Below the pieces are notes generated by a model, which was not told the origin of the DNA, did not search any database, and saw only the letters and a list, made by a program, of their open reading frames with translations. A DNA stretch of 64,000 bases from Anadara kagoshimensis. Its lineage: Eukaryota; Mollusca; Bivalvia; Arcoida; Arcidae. The position numbers and the translations under genes were made by a program. The DNA is taken from positions 54,046,540 through 54,110,539 of the forward strand of contig CM037874.1 in the NCBI GenBank assembly GCA_021292105.1, written 5' to 3'. Positions 1 to 12,060 of this stretch are shown piece by piece (within the stretch, counting starts at the first letter, position 1; each line of letters begins with the position of its first letter).

Positions 1-44
1 AGATTATCTACTCAAGGAAACATAAATATAATTGTCTGTCATTT

Positions 45-437
45 CTTAGGCCAAAACAAGTGTTAAAGTCTGAGAAATGAATAACCAAAAATAGGTAACG
101 ATTCGAAAATTTAGTTAAGTGTTTTTTTTATCAAAAAATAGGTTACGGTTGTGAAAATTTGATAAATAGTTATTTGTGGCTTAAATGGATTACAGTTTAA
201 ACATTTAGTAAAGTGTTGTCTTTGCGGGCAAAAACAGGTAATGGTTTGAAAATTAAATAAAGTGTTCTCTGCGGACAAAACAAGTGTTAATGTCGTAGGA
301 TTCAGTAAAGTGTTCTTTTCGGCCAAAAACAGGTTACAGTTTAAAAATTTAGTCAAGTGTTCTTTGCAGCTAAATAGGTACTGTTTCAGCATTTAGTAAA
401 GTGTTCTTTTCGGTCCAAAGACAGGTTATTGTCGGAT
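45..437. repeat. Minisatellite, about 54 bp unit, seven or eight degenerate copies
   Basis: The repeated phrase is TTTAGTAAAGTGTTCTTT followed by CGGCCAAAAACAGGTTA and CAGTTTAAAAA. Copies diverge by many substitutions and small gaps. Confidence 0.75.
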
Positions 438-498
438 AATTCAGGAAACATTTCGCGCGAGTTTTTTAGTTTGCTTTGCACGACAATAGAAATTATTG

Positions 499-600
499 GT
501 GGAAGTTCACGTGTCTAACCTAACTTGTCAGTTCCAAAATTTTTACTTTGCTTCTGGATTGTGATTCGGACATGGATTAGTATGTTTGTTTTTGTTTATT
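499..600 (+). mobile_element. Penelope-like tail fragment
   Basis: Contains GTGGAAGTTCACGTGTCTAA to GTATGTTTGTTTTTG, nearly identical to the tail of the copy at 18608. 5'-truncated. Confidence 0.85.
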
Positions 601-742
601 CTAACCGAAATTTCTAGATAGTTGAATGTTTAAATATCCATTAGAAGTAGGGAACTCTCGATGTGTGATAAATAAGTCTTCTTTCTTATTAAAAAAGAAG
701 ACAATCTCAGCATGTGTCGTTTCTTAGTATTGTAGTACACAA

Positions 743-905
743 AGTAAGCTAGCAAAACAGAAAGAGTTTATCCTTCCTGAGCACCCGACCTCGCTTCCCT
801 TGTAGGAGTTCACGTATTAAAATTAATTTGTCGTATTTCAAAGTTTAAAATTTGTTTGCTTTAAGATTGTGGTTTGGATATGGATTAGTATGTTTGTTTT
901 TGATT
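743..905 (+). mobile_element. Penelope-like tail fragment, diverged
   Basis: AGTAAGCTAGCAAAACAG, GAGCACCCGACCTCGCTTCC and the GGATTAGTATGTTTGTTTTT terminus are recognisable. Confidence 0.75.
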
Positions 906-1079
906 GTCGTATTTATATTATTAGCTACATTGTTTCACGTTCTTGGTTGCATTCTGATATTTTTAAGTTTGTGTTTTACAGTGGCAACCTTCCTTCTGTT
1001 TAATAAATTTCTCCAGATATCGATTTAAATTATGAAAAAATCCTTCAAAAAGGATATGATTTTGATGTCATAAACATAT

Positions 1080-1335
1080 AAAATCAAAAACAAACATACT
1101 TATCCATTTCCGAATCACAATCCAGAAGCAAAGTAAAAACTTTGGAACTGACAGGTTAGGTTAGACACGTGAACTTCCACCAGGGAAGTGAGGCCGGGTG
1201 CTCCGGAAGGGTAAGCACCTCCTGTTTAGCTAGCTACACCCGCCACGTGTGTAATCAAAATTGTGTGAAAGGAACATGGAACTACGAGACGTCAAATATA
1301 TCCAAGGCAATCCTGGACACAGAGACATCAAACAT
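1080..1335 (-). mobile_element. Penelope-like tail with end of polymerase
   Basis: Reversed tail beginning AAATCAAAAACAAACATACT. It covers the whole untranslated tail and the last ~25 codons of the polymerase (GACGTCAAATATATCCAAGG). Confidence 0.9.
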
Positions 1336-1773
1336 AAAAATCATAAATCATTTAAAATTATGCATTAGCATGGAATATAAAAATAACACATGTGTGATAT
1401 TTTACAATTTTACGAGTCGTATAATAGAAATTAGCTAGATGAAATATTGAAATAGCTATTTTTGACAAATATCGGTCAGATTCCTGAATAGTCTCATTTC
1501 AAGTTATAATAAATGTAAAACAATTAATATGAGATTATTGCTCCAGGAAGTATTTATCAACCATCAAGGTTTTATTATAAACGAACAGTGATTTGTTGCT
1601 CTAGAAATTTGGAAAAAACATAAAGATTAAAAATAGATAATTGCAACTATGAGGAAAGAATTGATTGGAAATAGATTATTTTAAAGCTATTTACAGGTTT
1701 TAACAACTGTAGACGAAAACTGAATGAAAAAAGAAACATTTAAGTATTTATACGTAACGAATGTTACTAATTA

Positions 1774-1915
1774 AACAGGAGTTGTTTATCTTTTCAGATC
1801 ACCCCGCCTCACTTTATTTACGGAAGTGCATGTGTATTACTTATTTTTAAGATTTTAATTTGCATTGACATTGTGATTTGGGGATTGACTGGTATGTACC
1901 GGTTTTAATATGCAT
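1774..1915 (+). mobile_element. Penelope-like tail, old copy
   Basis: AAACAGGAG, ACCCCGCCTCACTTT and GTGATTTGGGGATTGACTGG preserve the tail order with heavy divergence. Confidence 0.5.
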
Positions 1916-2897
1916 ATTGGGTAGTAAGTTTGTATTTTACTTGTTGGTATGATTTAGAAACTGACTGATATGTATGTTTGCTTTATATGTTTATAATAGT
2001 TTACTCACATTTGTTTCTCGGCTTAAGTCGGAAATGTGTGCAAATATTTAGTACTATATCCCTATTTATGTTCCTTTGCCTTGCTTTATTATTCTATTTC
2101 TTCCATTGGTTGTGTGTTGTGTCGTGTTTGATTAATTAAAATGCCAATTCTCAACTTCTCAGGCTACAGCTTTCCCTTCTCTCGTATCATAAATTGTTAA
2201 TTAATATATGGGCTTCTGTTGTTGAGTGGTGTAATGCGCCGGGTTTACAGAACATACCTGTTTCCAGTTTGACTGATTTTGTCGCTTTTCAGAGTTTTCA
2301 CATTGTTGATGTGTCTGTGGTTTTTGGCATTTACGGACATATTTACATCTGAATAGGACCAAATATTCCCACTCTTGAATATAACGTGAGAAAGTTCACT
2401 TAAATTCACTTGCACACTGTTGTGTTCTTTCTTCAGTTTCCTCTACTCTCCTAACTAAAATTTTCTTAAGTTCCCCCACTATCCGAAAATTTTCCACTTC
2501 ACAGTGGGGGAACGGAAGTTCAGCCAAACAGTACAATCGTCGGTAGCTCTGTTTTCTGAAGCGAAGAAGGAAAACAGCTGGGTCAAACCTAAGTCGAATT
2601 ATCTAAAATCATTGTTGTTATGAACTGTTCAGCGATTTTCCATATGAGCATGTATCTCACTAAATAAATATAGTTATGATTTATTTAATACGTTTTTTGA
2701 AGCCTAAAGCATTTATTCGTTTGTTAAACACGGAATATCAGAGCGGAATTGTCACGAATTTGCAATATATTCTTTATTTTCTCTTTATTTGTCTAGTATT
2801 TATTACCATAATGCAGACAAAGAGCAACCTATGAATGGTAAAAGGGATTGTGACTTGTAGTATTTATATGAATGGAGAAAAACTAAAAAAAAAACGC
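1911..2897. other. No feature recognised
   Basis: AT-rich noncoding sequence; the same holds for 1336-1773. A weak CCCCCACT/AGTGGGGG inverted repeat is at 2473-2512. Confidence 0.6.
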
Positions 2898-3160
2898 CAT
2901 CAAAGCGTTTTATCACCGTTATCACAATATTGTTGATAAGTATGAAGTGTCTGTGTCCAAAATTACCCTTGATATATTTGACGTCCAATAGCTGCATGAT
3001 TCTTTACTTCTCAATTTCGATTCCCAACGTGTAGCTAGCTTCCGGAGATACTGGCCTCGTTTTTCTGATGGAAACCCACGTGTTTAACTACTTGGCAGTT
3101 CTCAAAGTTTAGAGTTTGCCTTTGGAATGTGATTTGGACATGGATTTGTTCTTGATTTCC
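2898..3160 (+). mobile_element. Penelope-like polymerase end plus tail, old copy
   Basis: ATTGTTGATAAGTATGA, GATATATTTGACGTCC and GTAGCTAGCTTCC, then a diverged tail to GGACATGGATTTGTTCTTG. Confidence 0.7.
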
Positions 3161-3576
3161 AAAACCTACCATCTGGATGTATGTTAACGGATCTTGACTT
3201 GATTGTACAACACCAATACTCCACTTCAACAATTTACTTCAAATATATGTGACATCGAACCCATATGTAAAGAAGATGAGTGGGTATACAAAATCAATAA
3301 ACGACACCATTTGAGTTGTGAACCTATATCTACGAGTTTTATCGACTTCATCAATTTCCGTCGACTCGTTTAACCCAATTTGCCACTTTCAGAGATTTTT
3401 GTTTGCTTTTTTGGATTGTGATTTGAACATAAAATATATTTCCATTTTTGAATATGGTGTGAGGAAATTTTTTAGTTCGCTTGCTGTATCCGTGGTCTCA
3501 TTAAGCTTTAGTTTTCTCCATCATCGCAACTTAGGTTTTTGTCGGTTTCCTCTACCTCCCCTAATACTTCAAAAAG

Positions 3577-3950
3577 AGGCCGCGCGCGGTGGCCTAGTGG
3601 ATAAGATGTCTAGAAATCCAGAGTATCTCACTCAGACCACATGTGGGAAAGTGAATTTTCCTTGCCGTTGGCCTGTAATGGTTAACCTGGTATCAGTATA
3701 ATGGGCTGGGAGAGTGGTACGCTTGTCTACGACGTACTGACTCGGTGGGCTAGCACCTTAAAAGTCACCTTGAGTGCGCGCTAGTACAAGGCAGACCATG
3801 CAACACACTGGCACTTCACATGCATACACGAAATTGTTTATAGATTAATCCATAGCGATTAATAAAATAGTACTCGTCGCGAATACCTGAAAAAATTGCT
3901 GATGCGACGTTAAACAACATTTAACCAAGCAACCAACCTAATCCTTCAAA
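3577..3950 (+). mobile_element. tRNA-derived SINE, family A
   Basis: The head GGTGGCCTAGTGGATAAGA is an A-box-like tRNA start. The body AAGTGAATTTTCCTTGCCG and GGTGGGCTAGCACCTTAA is shared with the - strand copy at 38795-39050. It ends GCGACGTTAAACAACA. The B box is not clear in this copy. Confidence 0.75.
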
Positions 3951-4069
3951 CTTGAAATATGTGAACTGATTTTCCCTTGATTGTAAAACACAACCACTTC
4001 TCTTCATAAATACGAGACATGGATTTGAGATATAGAAACCCATATAAAAAGTAGGTGAGACTACTTTTG

Positions 4070-4435
4070 GATATACAAAAATCAATACACGACACAATTA
4101 AAGCGATGAACTGATATCGACTTTACAAGAAAGCAGAATCTGACTGTCACATATAACTTTTATTGCTCATTATTGTGTAACGCAGTAAATTCTTGTCTGA
4201 ATAAACGAGATTGATTGATGCAATCTTAGCTCAGGACATATGTTCTCAGTATAGAATTGTCTTTTGTGTTATTTATTTATCAAATCAAGTGTTATCCTCT
4301 TTCTTCACTAGATTTAATGTCATTCATACACCAATTCTTCTAAGTAGATCGGTATAACGAACGTGTAATGATTTTATTGTATTGGATATATGTTGGGGTT
4401 TTGACTTGGCTTAGCTTTGCCACTTTTGTTGGGAT
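4070..4435. repeat. Direct repeat, copy 1 of 2 (about 350 bp)
   Basis: Shares with 5690-6040 the blocks GATATACAAAAATCAATA, TGCTCATTATTGTG, GTTCTCAGTATAGAATTG, AAATCAAGTGTTATCC and TTCTTCACTAGATTTA. Diverged, same orientation, 1.6 kb apart. Confidence 0.75.
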
Positions 4436-4489
4436 ATTTTACCATTTCCCTCTTATCAGTGCATATGTCTGCCCTGTCTCATGCCCCTA

Positions 4490-4592
4490 GTGTAAGTTCA
4501 CGTGTTTTACAAAATCGACAGTTTTCAAAGTTTTTACTTCGTTTTTATTTTTTGCTTGCGATTTGAGCATTGACTGGTATGTTTGTTTTGTT
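4490..4592 (+). mobile_element. Penelope-like tail fragment, diverged
   Basis: GTAAGTTCACGTGTTTTA to GACTGGTATGTTTGTTTTG. Confidence 0.6.
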
Positions 4593-4802
4593 TTCTTCAT
4601 TTTATGTAATGCGTATCACAACAACCCAAGAACTATAACATAAAACCAATGTCAACAATCAATTACAATGTTAATGTATTTTATAAAAATACGTCAGCCT
4701 ATAAACGTGTTAAATTATAAGATTCTTTCATAAATTTTGCTATGTAATATTTTTCTAAATTGTTGATATTTCACAATTTGCGGTTGAAATTTTAACGTTC
4801 TA

Positions 4803-4950
4803 TTACATATTATACAAGTTTTAATTTTACACTAGACGGCCATTTCGGAATACAATTCCTTATAAGTAGTGCTTGGACCAAAATTTGTGAAACCAAATTT
4901 TGCGAGATGTTGAAAAAGATACCCAAAGTACCAAAATACATTTAATTGCC
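4803..4950 (-). mobile_element. Hammerhead module, truncated, ribozyme core mutated
   Basis: Same module. The ribozyme remnant lies at 4829-4873. CUGAUGAG has become CUUAUAAG and GAAAC is GAAAU. The module breaks off near 4945 and is followed by a degraded + strand Penelope-like tail. Confidence 0.6.
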
Positions 4951-5029
4951 ACTACGGGAATTGTATACAACAAAACCAGCTACTAAAATAAGTTATCGAA
5001 TCAGAAATCCCAGACCAAGACTTTAAAAG

Positions 5030-5222
5030 ACACAAAATGCTTTATGGCCTCGTCACAAAATCGTTGATAAGTATGATGTCTGTGTATCTAAAATTATCCT
5101 CGATATATTTAATGTGCCATAATTCCTTTTTCTAAGTTTTTTTCTGTTATTTTGATCATAAGCGGGACTGAACAGGAGGTGCAAAAAACCCTACTTTGCC
5201 TCTCTGGTGAATGTGCGTGTGT
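5030..5222 (+). mobile_element. Penelope-like polymerase end plus tail, diverged
   Basis: ATCGTTGATAAGTATGATGT, GATATATTTAATGTGCC, then GGACTGAACAGGAGGTGC. It meets a - strand tail at 5225, forming a head-to-head pair. Confidence 0.65.
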
Positions 5223-5224
5223 TT

Positions 5225-5608
5225 AAATAAAAACAAACATACAAATCCAATGTCCATTTCACAATCCACTAGCAAAGTAAAAACTTTGGAACTGACAAAT
5301 TAGGTAAGACACGTGAACTTCCACCAGGCAAGTAAGGCCGGGTGCTCTGGAAGGGTAAGCACCTGCTGTTTAGCTAGCTACAACCGCCAAGTGTGTTATC
5401 AAAATTGTGTGAAAGGAACATGTAACTATGAGACGTCAAAATATATCCAGGGCAATCCTGGACACAGAGACATCAAACTTATCAACAATACTATGATGAC
5501 GGCCATAAAACTTTTTGAGGGCCTTGATAAGCCTTGGCTTGCAATATCCCCGAGTCAACAATTTATTTGCAAGCAGCCTACTCCGTTGTACAAAGTCCCC
5601 GTAGTTTG
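5225..5608 (-). mobile_element. Penelope-like polymerase C terminus plus tail
   Basis: Reversed copy from the terminal motif (AAACAAACATACAAATCC) through the tail to about 70 codons of the polymerase end (GCAAGCAGCCTACT is the reversed AGTAGGCTGCTTGC). Confidence 0.9.
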
Positions 5609-5689
5609 TCATTTATAATTTTTTTCTTTGCATTTCGAAAAGTGATTTTAATATTGACATATACATTTATTCTGTTAGTAGTTCAAACT

Positions 5690-6040
5690 GCAATGAGATA
5701 TACAAAAATCAATATATAAAAACTTTTTAAGTATTGAACTTAAAGAAGTATGCTCTGGTTGTCACATGTAACTGATAATGCTCATTATTGTGAAACGCGG
5801 AAAAGCCTCGTCTTAATAAACGACATTTGTTCATGCGATCGTAACTCAGGACATACGTTCTCAGTATAGAATTGCGATTTGTCTTATTTATGTTTTAAAT
5901 CAAGTGTTATCCGTTTTCTTCACTAGATTTATGTCATTAAAATAAGGAACGTTTATTCTAGCTAGACCAGTGTAACAAACGCATAATGATTTTATGTATG
6001 GGTTATAAGTTGTCTTTTTCTCTTGGCTAAGCCTTGCCAT
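5690..6040. repeat. Direct repeat, copy 2 of 2
   Basis: Partner of 4070-4435. The pair carries no open frame. It may be the internal part of a longer element or a local duplication interrupted by Penelope-like tails. Confidence 0.75.
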
Positions 6041-6099
6041 CAGTAATCCTGTTATACTGTACTGAAGTCGTTTTATCTTAGATTTTGCCATTTTATCAG

Positions 6100-6654
6100 T
6101 TCCAGTGTCGTTTTATATCTCCATAACACAATACTTCAAGATAAAAAAGAAGTGTTTAAACTATAGCATAATACAAATTATTATATGACTGAGTGTTTTC
6201 CTTTTCTCTGATTGGTCAATTTCAGTGGCACATATAGCAATATTCAAAAGGAAATGCCTACAAAAGTCAATAAATACTTGGCGACCACTTTAACGCTATA
6301 AATAGTAATAAAAAGTTTTTCAAAGTACCACTTTTCAATCAATATAGAAAAGGGACTTTTGGGAAATTATGACGTCGTAATTAAAAGACGTCAAAAGATA
6401 AAACGTGCTGACGTCATTGGTACGTCATCGATTCTGGCATCTTGATGCTTTTAACACAAAGAAATTCACATATATAGCAGTTAAACCTTAAAAGAACTTT
6501 AAAAACGGCTTTACCGACTGATGAACGTCTCTCCAGTAATACCAAACTTGCGATCATTTTCACTGATTACACTAAAGTCTAAATTTTTAAATGTCATTTT
6601 GAAGTGTCATATAATATAAACAATTACTGTCTTTTGATAATTGTATAATATTTA
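6100..6654. other. No feature recognised
   Basis: AT-rich, with several GACGTC-type phrases at 6370-6430 (GACGTCGTAATTAAAAGACG). No frame, no repeat relative seen. Confidence 0.5.
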
Positions 6655-6845
6655 AATTAAAAAAATACACCTATCCATGTCCAAATCACAATCCAAAGTT
6701 AAAAAGTTCAATTATTGCATATTCAATTCAATACAATAACTTGTTTTGTTTCGTTGTGATTCAGCATCTGACATTCCATTAGTTAAACGCCTCCTGTTTA
6801 GCTAGCTACACCTACCGCCCTTGAAATCAAAATGAAATGGACATT
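6655..6845 (-). mobile_element. Penelope-like tail, interrupted and diverged
   Basis: ACCTATCCATGTCCAAATCA and CGCCTCCTGTTTAGCTAGCT remain, with unrelated sequence between them. Confidence 0.55.
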
Positions 6846-7084
6846 TAATCAAATTTTTAATTTAATATAAAAATAATACTTAATCATTAAGACTGTTGCT
6901 TAACAATAAAAACATTTATTGTGGTAGTTTTTTTCCTTAATCATTTCCTGAATGATATAGGTTTTAACTGTGTATTTTAAACCCAGTTTCAAGGGCGTAT
7001 AACGTTCCATAATGACTTTTATAGAACATGTTACCATGTTCCATCTACAGAAAAAATCATACAGCGCAACAATCTGTTAACAAA

Positions 7085-7312
7085 TGAATTGATGAAATGG
7101 CCAAGGCTTGTAAAGACCAAACAATGTTTTATTGCCGTCGTCGCAATATTAATGATGTTTTATGTTTCTAAAATTTTCCTGGATGAATTTGACGTCACAT
7201 AGTTTCTTTCATCTTCCATTTTGATTACTCACTTGGTCGGTTTAGGTAGCTAAACAGGAGGTACTAACCCTCCTAAAACACCCGGCCTCAACTGGGGAAT
7301 GTTGACGTTTAT
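7085..7312 (+). mobile_element. Penelope-like polymerase end plus tail, diverged
   Basis: CCAAGGCTTGTAAAGACC, TTTGACGTCACATAGTTTC, AGGTAGCTAAACAGGAGGTA and CACCCGGCCTCAACTGG. The terminal part is lost. Confidence 0.7.
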
Positions 7313-8379
7313 TATTGACAATTTTTATATCATTATTGCGCATGATAAACAGCATAATTTTTTAATCATTGACCATTACTTTCAAGATAACAGTCACGCT
7401 GGTTAAAGGAATTTTATTGTCTAGTAAGAAAGGAATTTGAATCAAACGTGAAAATATGTTTGTTAATTAACTTTATTGTTTTACTTGGCTTATTAGATTG
7501 TGATAGATTATTGACATATAAAATATGTATAAGTTTGATGCCTTCAAATTACTATGGACTTATTTTTAGGATGTAGTATTTCAGTTAAATATTTGGCCTG
7601 TATAGATGTGCAAGATACGCGCTATTTAAAAATCACTATTTAAAAAAATAGCTGGAAATTAAAGGTACATTTAAAAAACCATATTATATGCTATATATCT
7701 ACTTGATCTGACCACCAATAATAAACAATAACCAGTTATACACAGGTAATAGTTTGGTTTCTTCGTTGGATGCAATCTACAAAAAACAGATGATTAAGTT
7801 GGGGAGAAGAAATTCGGAATTGAATTTTTCCTGAACAATGTCCTAGCAAATTATCAGTCACTTGCTCGAACTTGCATTAAATAATATCAAATCACTATTG
7901 AGATTGATTTTTGCTTTAAAAAATATAAATTAGTCGGACGTTTATATTCAATTCCCTGATGTAATTGTAAAGCAGATATCAAATTTTTAATGTTAAGATT
8001 AGACGATATTGGTTTAAATTTATAAAGAAATCGTTTAAAAATTAAAACGTAATAAGCAGAACTATCTAGAAAATAATTATATTTTCTCTCTTTAAACGAT
8101 ATTACAACATTAAGCTTAATATTATCGATTGAAACGTAGTCTAAATCGACATTTAACGTTTATTAATGAAATTCTACGAGATTCAGGCAAAAAATATGAT
8201 GGAGTAGATTTGTGTATTTTTCGTCCTTGAAATTTAGATGGTTATCTTTAAATTATGTCACTCTGTGAAATTGTTACACACACAAAGTATGTGGAAACTG
8301 GGGCAATGGTAAAATTATTAATTAAAAAAAATGCCAGTCCGTGTCAAAACCAAAATACGGCAAGTTAAGTGAAGACTTT
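7313..8379. other. No feature recognised
   Basis: AT-rich noncoding. The stretches 8513-9074, 10536-11245, 11342-11924, 12061-12487 and 13386-13830 are likewise featureless to me. Confidence 0.6.
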
Positions 8380-8512
8380 TAAAACCTGGCAAATTGTTTT
8401 GTTTAAGTGACAGTTTTCACGAGCAAAGAGATGCAGGGTGTTCAGCATGTCCTAACTAGCTTACTTAACCTGTCACGTGTCAAATGAAAATTGAGAATGA
8501 AAAACACATCAT
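8380..8512 (-). mobile_element. Penelope-like tail, very old
   Basis: CCTGGCAAATT, CAGGGTGTTCAGCATG, AACTAGCTTACTTAACCTG and AAAATTGAGAATGAAA in the reversed order. Confidence 0.4.
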
Positions 8513-9074
8513 TCGAAATATATTTTACTAAACTATTGATAGAAACATAAGACTTAAATATGACTTCTTTAAGATTTATTGATGTCAAGTATATATAATG
8601 CGTTTGTTGTTTGGTAATAAACCCACTTTTTATTGATTTGTTTCGTTTTAAAATACCATGACATTTAAGTAGAATAATCATACAATTACTATAATACTAT
8701 ATCTGATATTAAATACATGTACAGTGCTCTTCCGATGAAGGGGGTCTCATAGTAAGTGAATTCAATATTTGTTTGTGCTTTCAAGTCCTCGTATTTTTGT
8801 CATTTCTCTCATTAACTTTTATTGCTTCATTTTCTCGGTTTCATTTGTTGTTGAAATGATTAAATGTTCTTTCTAGTATTTAAACGTATGGTCGCCATGG
8901 CAATCTTGGGATACCGGTTTTCATGCAATATTTCAGCTTCCGTGTTGTTTTTTATTTCTTTATATACTATATTATATTTATTTTGATGGATTATATTGAA
9001 AAATTATCCCTAATAATTCAGCTGCTGCTTTACAGTAAGTGTCGATTTTGAAAAGATACATATTCTAAATTATG

Positions 9075-9240
9075 ATACACACGATGTGTCGGATGTAGTA
9101 ATAGGGGGTAATTACCCTTTCGGAGCACCCGGTCTCACTTCCCTAGTGGAAGTTCACATGTCTAACCTAACTTGTCAGTTTCAAAGTTTTTATTTTGTTT
9201 CTGGATTGTGATTCGGACATAGAGTAGTATGTTTGTTTAT
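9075..9240 (+). mobile_element. Penelope-like tail, first of a tandem pair
   Basis: GGATGTAGTAATAGGGGG, CGGAGCACCCGGTCTCACTT and a complete terminus. Confidence 0.8.
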
Positions 9241-9415
9241 GATTATGATACAGACTGTATGTCGGATGTAGCTGACTAAACAGGCCGTAATTAATTTTTT
9301 GGAGTACACGATCTCACTTTTTATATAAAACGCTACGTATTGAATTAATTTGCCAGTGTTTTAATTAGATTTTGGGTTTTGATTTAAACATTGACCGGTA
9401 TATTGTGTTTGGTTA
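9241..9415 (+). mobile_element. Penelope-like tail, second of a tandem pair
   Basis: Follows the previous tail without a gap: GTCGGATGTAGCTGACTAAA to CATTGACCGGTATATTG. More diverged than its neighbour. Confidence 0.65.
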
Positions 9416-9535
9416 TATCGATGTTTGCCTTTAACTTAACTATTGTCATGTATGCATGCCATTCTTCATCTTTCGTTTTGGACCTTATTATTTTCAATCA
9501 TTAAATCACTTCTTTGTCATTTATTATTATGTGTA

Positions 9536-9557
9536 ATAATAATAATAATAATAATAA

Positions 9558-9596
<39 letters not shown>

Positions 9597-9597
9597 T
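9536..9597. repeat. (AAT)n microsatellite
   Basis: About 20 trinucleotide units with one interruption (AATAAAATAAT). It lies at the edge of a hammerhead module. Confidence 0.95.
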
Positions 9598-9840
9598 GTG
9601 AATATTCTATTATCTAAATTCGCTGCTAGCTAAAATTTGAAATTCTCCAAAAACTAAGATATACTCCTTAATGCAAAGTATTTCTTTAGCTGATTTTGGT
9701 ACCTTTGTGTTTCTTTTTAGCATCATCAAAAAAGGTTTGGTTTCATAGTTTTGATCCAAGCAATACTGATGAGGAATTGTATTCCAAAACGACCGTCTAG
9801 TACTGTAAAATTGAGACTAGTAAAATATGTTATTGTTAAA
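9590..9840 (+). mobile_element. Hammerhead module, ribozyme nearly complete
   Basis: Module in the opposite orientation, with the ribozyme on the + strand at 9759-9804. CUGAUGAG and GUC are kept, but GAAA is AAAA and stem I has two mismatches, so cleavage is unlikely. It abuts an (AAT)n run at its 5' side. A - strand Penelope-like tail starts about 170 bp downstream. Confidence 0.65.
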
Positions 9841-10004
9841 CTTATTAACTAAAAAAGAAAGTGTTCACAAAACCTTCCCCTTATAGTTATTGTATTCAAG
9901 TTTAAATTTAGTTTCATATCCAATACCTGCCAAAAGGAGAGTGACGTCTATGACCCTAAAATCTTATAACAATTCGAGACGTTATTTAATTATCAAACTT
10001 ACAT

Positions 10005-10375
10005 ACAAATCAAAAATAAACATACTAACCAATGTCCGAGTCACAACTCAGAAGCAAAGCAAAGCAAAGCCTTTGACGTGACAAGTTAGGTTAGACACGT
10101 GAACTTCCACCAGGGACGTGAGGCCGGGTGCTCCGGAAGGGTAAGCACCTACCGTTTAGCTAGCTACACCCGCTACGTGTGTAATCAAAATTGTGTGAAA
10201 GAAGCATGGAACTATGGGATGTCATATAAATTTAGGTCAATCTTGGACATAGGGACTTCAAACTTATCAACAATGCTTTGATGACGGTTATAAAACGTTT
10301 TGAGTACCTTGATAAGCCTAGGTTTGCAATATACATGGGTCAACAATTTATTCGCAAGCAGCCTGCTTTGTTGTC
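10005..10375 (-). mobile_element. Penelope-like polymerase C terminus plus tail
   Basis: Reversed terminus ATCAAAAATAAACATACT, full tail, and polymerase end up to GCAAGCAGCCTGC. Confidence 0.88.
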
Positions 10376-10535
10376 CAAATCGCACTTTCAAAGCAAAGTA
10401 AAAACTTTGAACCTGGCAAATAAAGTCAATCGCGTGAACTGCCAGGCAATTTTAGGGTGGTGTTCCGAAAAGGTAAGGACCTAATGTGTTAACTAGCTAC
10501 ATCCGCCACGTGCGGTATCGAAATTGAAAATGAAA
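10376..10535 (-). mobile_element. Penelope-like tail in tandem with the preceding copy
   Basis: AAATCGCACTTTCAAAGCAA, GTGAACTGCCAGGCAATT, GTTAACTAGCTACATCCGCC. Head-to-tail with 10005-10375 in the same orientation. Confidence 0.7.
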
Positions 10536-11245
10536 TGAAATGAAATAATAATTTTCTCTCGAGCACTGTATGACTAATTCACGAGTTACCTGCAACGATA
10601 AAGAATGTTAATAACAGAGTTTTAAAACAAATATTCCTTTTCGTAATTACATATTGCGAGTTAAATTTTCATTCCGTGTCCTTGATAAAAGATCTTGCGA
10701 AATAAAGTGACTCTTTTATACGTTCGCATAATTAAACGAAATGCACTTGAAATTTTAATCGAATCTATTCTCATTTAAACAGCAACATAGATCTTCTTAA
10801 CACAGTCAATTTAATGCAGAACTCATTAGAAACATATTTTTCAAAAAAGTAAATCTGTTAAGTCAACAGGTAATTTTTGTTACCTGCAATCTTGTTAAAA
10901 TTGCATTTAATTTCAAGATCGGAAACTTAATATTTAGAGTAAATACATGATATTGCTTAATACAAAAAACGATAAGAATTTAATGATCATCGATCAACGT
11001 TGAAGAGAACAGAAAACAGACACATAAATTATAAAAAAGAAAGGTATATTTGTCATAGGAAATTGCAAAATGATATTAAAAATATCATTGAAACATACAA
11101 AAAGTTCTCAAAGCGGAAGCAAAGAAGTAAAATATTTTCTTGAAAGTAAAACGACGTTTTGTCTTTTATGCTCTAACTGCAATTGTCTATATGTTAATTC
11201 CCGAAAAAATGAACTATGTAGGTTTGCATTGTGTAAATAGCTAAA

Positions 11246-11341
11246 AAATGTCTGCGATGCCAAACATTGCACAACCAGATGTCTACAATGCCAAACATCG
11301 CACCAACAGATGTCTGCAATGCCAAACATTGCACCACCAGC
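11246..11341. repeat. Minisatellite, 31-32 bp, three copies
   Basis: The unit is ATGTCTGCAATGCCAAACAT followed by TGCACCACCAG. The three copies differ at a few positions. Confidence 0.85.
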
Positions 11342-11924
11342 TTACCATGTAATAGCATTCCTGGAATGACTTAAAGCCCTATCCTCAACTAGAGATGATT
11401 GGATCATTGATGGAAATGTTAAGTCGTTTATAAATTTGCATCATTTTGTTATTTTAATGACTTAAAACTAATCAAGATAACATGTTGAGAAAAAAATCTC
11501 AAACGCATGCGGTAGCAATCTCATAATATTCTATGCAGATGCATGTATTAAACTCTTTATCCTAACATTATCGATTTTGACTTCAAGGAAACCTTATTTT
11601 TAATCTACATACTCAAAATTTTAATGAGCATGCAACCGACTTCCATTGATAAGATATTCAGTTACTTTAATAGTCATTATTGAAATCTTAAGGCAGGCAA
11701 AGCAGTTACTCGAATCCAATCATACGCTTTATTGAATTTGAATACGAATACACTACTAATTTGTCTGGTGCGCTGCATGAAGTACGTTTAAACTTGCATG
11801 AAAGTGCAACCTATATTTGCGAATAAAAATGGCTCCAAGATGGTGTTTAATATAAATGTCTGGTAAAAAAAACCATATATCGACTACACCAATCCAATAT
11901 GCAATTAAAATACAAAAACAAAAT

Positions 11925-12060
11925 GTTAGCTAGATCTTGTTTAATTGGAGAACACCCGGTCTCATTTCTCTTGTAGACGTTCACGTGTTTAGCTTAATAA
12001 GTCAGTTTATGTTTTTTTGGATTGTAATTTTATTAAACATTGACTGGCATGTTTCGATTC
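11925..12060 (+). mobile_element. Penelope-like tail fragment, diverged
   Basis: TTAGCTAGATCTTGTTTAAT, GAACACCCGGTCTCATTTC and CATTGACTGGCATGTTTCG. Confidence 0.6.

Noticed and set aside
111-392. 93-codon minus-strand frame
   Set aside because: Reads through a degenerate minisatellite.
6519-6545. CTGATGAACG as another hammerhead core
   Set aside because: No GAAA, no stem II and no matching stem I around it.
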